Assembly (NCBI GenBank): GCA_903929485.1
Contig: CAIYUY010000167.1
Span: 1-46,944, forward strand
Direction of reading: 5' to 3'
DNA: 46,944 bases
Source of the DNA: an uncultured Desulfuromonadales bacterium
Lineage (GTDB): Bacteria; Desulfobacterota; Desulfuromonadia; Geobacterales; CAIOGM01
A program made the translations under genes and the position numbers. Under the pieces are notes generated by a model. It was given only the letters and a program-made list of their open reading frames with translations, searched no databases and was not told the origin of the DNA. Position 1 is the stretch's first letter. The number at the start of each line of letters is the position of its first letter. Below are positions 42,450 through 46,944 of this stretch, piece after piece.

Positions 42450-43844
42450 GTGATTGCGCTACTTGACCACAAGACCCTGATTTTCTACTCCATAGCTTGC
42501 AACCTGGCGCTCCTGTCGGTGCTGGTTCACACGTGGCGGACCCGAAGAAGCTACCCCGGCTTTACTACCTGGATCGCCGCCACCGGTTCCTATGTGGCGG
42601 GCAGCGCCATAAATCTCACCATGATAGCAAGAGGCGTGGCGGCAGGCGGTTCGCCGCCGGTCATGGCGGTACTCTGCGGGCAGTTCCTGCTGCTGTTACA
42701 TCTGGCGCTGCTGTACGAGGGGATAGTAGAGTACTGCCTCCTGCCGCGGCGCCGGCTCCGATCCACCCTGACCCTGCTGCTCCTTGCCGCCTTTGTCGCC
42801 TGCGGCGCGTATACGGCTCTGGCATCAGACAGCATATCGGCCCGCATAATAGTCAGCTCCCTGTTTTTCGCCCTCTTCGATTTGCGCATCGCCCTTGAGC
42901 CGCTGGTGGGCGCCGGACGACGCTACAAAACCACGCCACTCCTTTGCGGCATCTTCATCACGCTGGCCATCCTCTTCCTCCACCGCGCATACATCCTTGC
43001 GTCTTCTCCCCCCTTTATCAGATATTACGACCTGTTGCAGCATGAATCTCATACAAAAATAGCCATGATCGTCGGCATGGTGAGCATGATTATCATAACC
43101 TACTGCTTCATCGCCATGACCAGTGAACGGGTGGAACAGGAGCTGCGCGAAGCCCGGCAACGGGAACTGGAGCTGAACGAGCGACAGCGGAGGTTCTTCG
43201 ACCTGGTGACCCACGAATTCAAGACCCCCCTGGCGATCATCGATCGGGCGGCTCAGTTCATCAGCCACCGGCTGAACGGGCGGGAGCCGGAGCTCCAGGA
43301 ACGGCTCACCGCCATCCGCGCCGGCAGCGGCAGACTGCGAGCCACCGTGGTTGCGTATACCGACATTCCGGTCCTGACGCGGGGGGAGCTGCATCCGGAC
43401 GGAGCTCCGGTGACCTTGAAGGAAATCACCCTGAAAGTCCTGGCCGAGAGTCGCCAACTGCACCCGGAGCGGACCCTGAAGCTGACGCCGGGGCCGGAAC
43501 TCCTCCCCCTGCGATGCGATCCCCGTCTCATCGCCCACCTCATGGGGATCATCATCGACAATGCCGTCAAGTTCTCTACACCCGAGAAACCGGTGGAGCT
43601 CGCCATTACCTTGGAAGGCGAACATCAGACCTTCCGGGTCAGCGACCGAGGGATCGGCATCCCCCCCGGGGAACTTTCCACCGTCGCCACCCGCCCTTTT
43701 CGCGCCGCCAACGCCTCCGAATTTCCCGGTTCGGGGATAGGGCTGCATACCGCCCGCTACATCGCCCATCATCACGGAGGGGATCTGATCCTGGAGAACC
43801 GGAACGGCGGCGGTTTGACGGTAACGCTTCTTCTTCCCTGCTAA
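42450..43844 (+). CDS. Membrane-bound sensor histidine kinase
   Basis: A 464-residue kinase that begins with GTG at 42450. Six or seven hydrophobic helices (1-225) form a membrane sensor of unknown ligand; an Arg/Glu-rich coiled coil follows, then the kinase core: H-box FFDLVTHEFKTPLAII, N-box IIIDNAVKFS, G1 DRGIGIPPGE and G2 GSGIGLHTA. No response regulator is adjacent. It may be transcribed from beyond the cold shock terminator by its own promoter, not identified. Confidence 0.88.
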   Translation: MIALLDHKTLIFYSIACNLALLSVLVHTWRTRRSYPGFTTWIAATGSYVAGSAINLTMIARGVAAGGSPPVMAVLCGQFLLLLHLALLYEGIVEYCLLPRRRLRSTLTLLLLAAFVACGAYTALASDSISARIIVSSLFFALFDLRIALEPLVGAGRRYKTTPLLCGIFITLAILFLHRAYILASSPPFIRYYDLLQHESHTKIAMIVGMVSMIIITYCFIAMTSERVEQELREARQRELELNERQRRFFDLVTHEFKTPLAIIDRAAQFISHRLNGREPELQERLTAIRAGSGRLRATVVAYTDIPVLTRGELHPDGAPVTLKEITLKVLAESRQLHPERTLKLTPGPELLPLRCDPRLIAHLMGIIIDNAVKFSTPEKPVELAITLEGEHQTFRVSDRGIGIPPGELSTVATRPFRAANASEFPGSGIGLHTARYIAHHHGGDLILENRNGGGLTVTLLLPC

Positions 43845-44067
43845 ACCCCGACGCCCGACATGCCCCGCCGGCAACCGCGCGTACCCTGCGACTTCGTTTT
43901 TTGTATTACTCCTAGTCCTCCGCGAGAGACCGCAACCGTTTGAAAAGCAGATGCTTCACTACGTTCAGCATGACAAACCTTCGTTGTCATCCTGCGTCTT
44001 GCCTGTCATTGCATCTCTTGCTTGTCATCCTGAGCAACGCGAAGGATTTGCTTCTGTTTAAAACGTT

Positions 44068-44202
44068 GATGCTCTCGCAAATTCTCTTTTAAGACGTCAT
44101 TGCGAGGAGCAAAGCGACGAAGCAATCTCAGTAGTTTCATGATGTTAGAGAGATACTGGATTGCTTCGCTTCGCTCGCAATGACAGAATTTGCGAGAGCA
44201 TC
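44068..44202. mobile_element. MITE-like insertion, 135 bp with 18-bp terminal repeats
   Basis: GATGCTCTCGCAAATTCT (44068-44085) is repeated inverted and perfect at 44185-44202. The flanks AAACGTT and AAGCGTT are a 7-base target duplication: copy B of the surrounding block has the empty site AAGCGTT at the same place (around 45491). The inside holds the widely spread ATTGCGAGGAGC...GCTCGCAATGAC palindrome. No coding capacity. Confidence 0.8.
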
Positions 44203-44417
44203 AAGCGTTGATTGCGACAACAGCGCTGAAAATGCAGCGTTTCCCGATAAGACGGCAAGAACAACCTCCCCTCCCCACACGATCAATCTCATAAAAACTC
44301 CCCCTCTCCCCTCAGTGGGAGACCTGTCCTTAAGCGGCCTGCCCTGAGCGGAGTCGAAGGGAGTCGAAGGAGGGTCGGGGCGAGGGGTGGTCCTGGTTTC
44401 ACCTCCTGACACAATTA

Positions 44418-44467
44418 GTCACAATTGGTCATAATTCAGTCATAATTGGGGGTCCGCCACCTATATG
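44418..44467 (+). promoter_or_regulatory. Three operator-like boxes and -10 of PEP-CTERM gene 1
   Basis: GTCACAATT (44418-44426), GTCATAATT (44428-44436) and GTCATAATT (44439-44447), spaced 10 and 11 bases, then TATATG (44462-44467) in the -10 position 17 bases beyond a -35 covered by the third box. The array is conserved in copy B. Confidence 0.6.
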
Positions 44468-44539
44468 CAAAATAGTGTGGTATGGGTGGTGGAGTTAGCC
44501 CCGCCGCAAGCGGGAGATTTCATCCTTCGAGGAGGCAGC

Positions 44540-45223
44540 ATGTTACAACGAGCAGTACAGGGAGTAGTGGTCCTGGCGTTACTGATGGCGGTAGTGACCG
44601 GTCCGGCAGGGGCCAGTGTGAATCTCGCCATTATCGGTTCGGCGCAAATCAGCGGCGACGCCACGAACACACCGCACAACCTGATCTACGACTCAAGCCA
44701 GTCCCTGCTCTGGCTGGACTACAGCTATGTAGCCGATTGGTCGAACGCGATGAGCTGGGCGGAAACACTGATTCTCACCAATGTCAACACCCCCGCCTAC
44801 ATCGTTAACTTTTCCAGTGGCTGGCGGCTGCCGACCGTCGATAATCCTACTGCTTGGAACTTAACTGCCGATTCCGAGATGGGGCGCCTCTACTACACCA
44901 ATTTGGGCCTCACGCAGAATAATGGTGTGACTGATGTGCGTAGCGCCAATCAACGTCCCTTTGTAGATATTCGGCGGAGTTTTTACTGGTCGAGCACGGT
45001 TTTTACCGGTTCTGGTGCTGGTACTGGAAATATCACCTGCGCCTTCGACACCACTAACGGCTTCCAAGGCGGGAGCGATAGCATTAACACCATCTACCCT
45101 GCCCTGGCTGTTCATTCCGCATCGCTTGTCGCGGTGCCCGAACCCTCCACCTATGCTCTCCTCTGTCTCTCCCTGGGCGTGGTGGGGTTTGCCCGTAAGA
45201 AGATGGTGCGAAGTAATGGATAA
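44540..45223 (+). CDS. PEP-CTERM sorted surface protein, first
   Basis: A 227-residue exported protein. Signal peptide (MLQRAVQGVVVLALLMAVV, cleavage after AGA/ASA) and C-terminal sorting signal: VPEPSTYALLCLSLGVVGFARKKM, i.e. P-E-P, hydrophobic helix, basic tail, the substrate of an exosortase. The middle has NLIYDSSQSLLWLDYS and FYWSST, as in DUF1566-type extracellular domains. GAGGAGG precedes the ATG at 44540. It should be attached to the surface or exopolysaccharide; no exosortase gene is in the window. Confidence 0.88.
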   Translation: MLQRAVQGVVVLALLMAVVTGPAGASVNLAIIGSAQISGDATNTPHNLIYDSSQSLLWLDYSYVADWSNAMSWAETLILTNVNTPAYIVNFSSGWRLPTVDNPTAWNLTADSEMGRLYYTNLGLTQNNGVTDVRSANQRPFVDIRRSFYWSSTVFTGSGAGTGNITCAFDTTNGFQGGSDSINTIYPALAVHSASLVAVPEPSTYALLCLSLGVVGFARKKMVRSNG

Positions 45224-45582
45224 TTGACAGTTGATAATTGACAATGAGGTTCGCGTGCCGCGCCGGCACATTAAACCGAAGTCGCAGGTGGCGTGCGTCG
45301 GCAACCGTGCGCACCCTGCGACTACGGTTTTTGTTTTACTCCGCGTCCTCTGCGAGAGCCCGCAACCTTTTTGAAAAGCAGATGCTTCACTACGTTCAGC
45401 ATGACAAACCTTCGTTGTCATCCTGCGTCTTGCCTGTCATTGCGTCTCTTGCTTGTCATCCTGAGCAACGCGAAGATCTGCTTCTGTTTAAAGCGTTGCT
45501 TGCGACAACAGCGCTGAAAATGAAGCATTTCCTGATAAGACAGCAAGAAAAAAACTCCCCTCCCCACCCGATCAATCTCCTC

Positions 45583-45751
45583 AGGTGATTCGCGATAAAG
45601 ACAATACCACCTCAATATATTTACCCTGTATGACTGTAGGGATACCCCTTGCGGGTATCCTGTTCTTAAATCATTAATCAGGGGCGCCCGCAAGGGGCGC
45701 CCCTACAAAAAACGCTCAGAATAATGGTAGGTTTTTTGTGGCGAATCACCT
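45583..45751. mobile_element. MITE-like insertion, 169 bp with 11-bp terminal repeats
   Basis: AGGTGATTCGC (45583-45593) is inverted at 45741-45751. Copy A of the block lacks the whole element between GATCAATCTC and AACTCCCCCTC. It contains two palindromes (GGATACCC...GGGTATCC and GGGGCGCCC...GGGCGCCCC). No clear target duplication. A related GGTGATTCACGAATCGCCC sequence is at 46608-46629. Confidence 0.65.
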
Positions 45752-45846
45752 TAGAACTCCCCCTCTCCCCTCTGTGGGAGACCTGTCCTGAGCACAGTCG
45801 AAGGAGGGTCGGGGTGAGGGGTGGTCCACCTCTCCCGACACAATTA

Positions 45847-45896
45847 GTCATAATTGGTCATAATTTAGTCATAATTGGGGGTCCGCCACCTATAAG
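45847..45896 (+). promoter_or_regulatory. Three operator-like boxes and -10 of PEP-CTERM gene 2
   Basis: GTCATAATT at 45847-45855, 45857-45865 and 45868-45876 (steps of 10 and 11 bases), then TATAAG (45891-45896), at the same distances as in copy A. Confidence 0.6.
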
Positions 45897-45971
45897 CAAA
45901 ATAGTGTGGTATGGATGGTTCATGAAAGAGTTTCCAACCAATCAACCATGTTCACAACGGAGGTAGTAATC

Positions 45972-46601
45972 ATGTTAAACCGTATCAAGGCAGTAATCAC
46001 GGCGGCAGTTTTGTTGGGCGGGGTCTCCGCGAGCCAGGCCGACGTCATCATCAACGTGGAGCAGGTCGGCAGCAATATCGTCGCCACGGGGAGCGGTACG
46101 ATCAATCTCACCAGTTTGACCAATGGATCTCCCAATCACTTTGATGGCTATATTGCGCCCGGAGTTGCAGAGGTGGTCGTTGGTAGCTCTGCTTACATGA
46201 ATATGTGGACTATTCTTCCAGGCCCAAAGAGCTTCGGAGCAAATATCTATGGGTCTTATCCTAATAGCACTACCGGTGATCTTTTCGGAATGGGTGGTGC
46301 AAATATGGGCGATAACAAGCTTTGCACACCTGTAGGTTATGTCTCAGGTTTTTCGCTTTCCGGCAGCTCCACATGGAACAACCAGACGTATGCCACTTTG
46401 GGTGTGACGCTGGGCACTTCTACTACATGGAACTGGGGAACCGGGGCAACCGCCGACTCCCTCACCGTGCATATCGGTCCTGCCGCTCCCACCGCCGTCC
46501 CCGAACCCACCACCTATGCTCTCCTCTGTATCTCCCTGGGTGTGGTGGGGTTTGCCCGGAAAAAGATGAAGCACAATGAACAATTGACAATGGATAATTG
46601 A
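45972..46601 (+). CDS. PEP-CTERM sorted surface protein, second
   Basis: A 209-residue exported protein. Signal peptide (cleavage after SQA) and C-terminal VPEPTTYALLCISLGVVGFARKKM, nearly identical to the first PEP-CTERM protein. The middle is rich in Gly, Asn, Thr and Ser with no catalytic motif (EVVVGSSAYMNMWTILPG, GFSLSGSSTWNNQTY). ACGGAGG precedes the start at 45972. Probably an exosortase-sorted surface or matrix protein. Confidence 0.88.
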   Translation: MLNRIKAVITAAVLLGGVSASQADVIINVEQVGSNIVATGSGTINLTSLTNGSPNHFDGYIAPGVAEVVVGSSAYMNMWTILPGPKSFGANIYGSYPNSTTGDLFGMGGANMGDNKLCTPVGYVSGFSLSGSSTWNNQTYATLGVTLGTSTTWNWGTGATADSLTVHIGPAAPTAVPEPTTYALLCISLGVVGFARKKMKHNEQLTMDN

Positions 46602-46669
46602 CAATGTAGGGGTGATTCACGAATCGCCCGTTTTGATTCGCCCGCCTTAGAATCGCCCGCATTTCGTAG

Positions 46670-46689
46670 GGGCACGGCATGCCGTGCCC
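46670..46689. repeat. Perfect 20-bp palindrome
   Basis: GGGCACGGCATGCCGTGCCC lies in the gap between PEP-CTERM gene 2 and the last gene, within a run of GGGGCACGG/GCCGTGCCCC repeats of the common intergenic type. A second half-copy (GCCGTGCCCC) follows at 46700. Confidence 0.7.
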
Positions 46690-46738
46690 TTACGGCGCGC
46701 CGTGCCCCTGCTTTTAAATCTTGTTCCGAGGTAACATC

Positions 46739-46944
46739 ATGTCGACACTGATGATCTGGCTGCTGCTGGTCGCCGCCTTGACTGCATTTCTCTACTTTGA
46801 TTACCACGCAGCCCGACGCTTCTTCGATAACACCGGAGGCCGCAGCGCCGATTTCACCCGCTGGTGGATCTCACAAAGTGTCGCCAAGCTCTCCCTGGTG
46901 GCCGCCGTGCTGGTCATCGTTACCCTCGCCCTCGCACTGCAAAA
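46739..46944 (+). CDS. Membrane protein, partial (cut by window end)
   Basis: The reading frame from ATG 46739 stays open to the window edge: 68 codons. GAGG 8 bases upstream is a fair ribosome site. Two hydrophobic stretches, IWLLLVAALTAFLYFD and LVAAVLVIVTLALAL, are separated by a charged segment with RRFFDNTGGRSADFTRWW, so it is an integral membrane protein. The family cannot be identified from this fragment. Confidence 0.6.
   Translation, partial: MSTLMIWLLLVAALTAFLYFDYHAARRFFDNTGGRSADFTRWWISQSVAKLSLVAAVLVIVTLALALQ

Larger units (their letters stand above)
43870..44487. repeat. Upstream block of PEP-CTERM gene 1 (repeat copy A)
   Basis: This ~620-base non-coding block is repeated at 45300-45917 with ~85-90% identity where both copies are present. 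It contains degenerate palindromes (CCCTGAGC...GTCGAAGG near 44343) and an extra MITE-like insertion at 44068-44202 not found in copy B. The last ~80 bases carry the probable promoter of the PEP-CTERM gene. Confidence 0.8.
45300..45917. repeat. Upstream block of PEP-CTERM gene 2 (repeat copy B)
   Basis: Second copy of the block at 43870-44487. Copy B lacks the 135-bp insertion of copy A but has its own 169-bp insertion (45583-45751). The two PEP-CTERM genes that follow differ except for the C-terminal signal, so the block was duplicated as a promoter cassette rather than with a whole gene, or the coding parts have since diverged. Confidence 0.8.

Noticed and set aside
44418-44540. Sigma-54 promoter for the PEP-CTERM genes
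   Set aside because: PEP-CTERM genes are RpoN-dependent in some bacteria, but no GG-N10-GC element is kept in both copies; TGTGGTATGG lacks the -12 GC.
1-46944. CRISPR arrays, tRNA or rRNA genes
   Set aside because: No regularly spaced 25-40-base repeats and no cloverleaf or rRNA-like sequence noticed on reading; a dedicated tRNA/Rfam scan could still find a small RNA.

Overview
The window looks like a stretch of a Geobacter-type (Desulfuromonadia) chromosome. This is inferred from multihaem c-type cytochromes next to an outer-membrane barrel, many PAS histidine kinases, sigma-54 promoters with an NtrC-type activator, the order trpA-accD-folC-lptD, a long-form LeuC (427 residues), and PEP-CTERM proteins. 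No rRNA, tRNA, CRISPR array, phage or complete transposase gene was seen.

Layout. 398-4418 (minus): HIT protein, a radical SAM/SPASM protein, an EamA transporter, a small monooxygenase-like protein and a SHOCT lipoprotein-like secreted protein. 4610-18213: the most unusual part. A porin / DUF4242 / AmiS-UreI-like channel operon runs left. Divergent from it, an iron alcohol dehydrogenase, a PAS kinase and a sigma-54 activator run right, followed by a radical SAM/SPASM protein. After a cysteine-rich mini-protein and a cystatin-like lipoprotein on the other strand come a second iron alcohol dehydrogenase, a MoxR ATPase and a VWA protein, a small Cys protein, and two stubs of broken genes (thiol peroxidase and glycerol dehydrogenase). 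Both dehydrogenases and the porin operon carry near-perfect -24/-12 (sigma-54) promoters, so the locus reads as one regulon: outer-membrane and inner-membrane entry of a small solute, its oxidation, and possible cofactor or metal maturation of the enzymes.

18210-26816: a large PAS kinase (paralogue of the first), a chemotaxis receptor, and a four-gene minus-strand operon (outer-membrane barrel, pentahaem cytochrome, cytochrome lipoprotein with both CXXCH and odd CX3CH/CX5CH motifs, YVTN beta-propeller) behind a consensus sigma-70 promoter. It resembles a porin-cytochrome electron conduit with an unusual surface partner. 26856-40548: mainly housekeeping and envelope genes on the minus strand: cupin, rfbD, rfbB, lptD, folC, accD, trpA, a CruF-like carotenoid protein, mlaD, mlaE, a WPLY-repeat protein, leuD, leuC. 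41012-43844 (plus): LOG-family protein, cold shock protein, membrane histidine kinase.

43870-46944: two PEP-CTERM genes, each behind a copy of the same ~600-bp upstream block. Comparing the copies exposes two short MITE-like insertions, one with an empty site and target duplication. Each block ends in three helically spaced GTCATAATT boxes just before a -10-like sequence. The last gene runs off the window.
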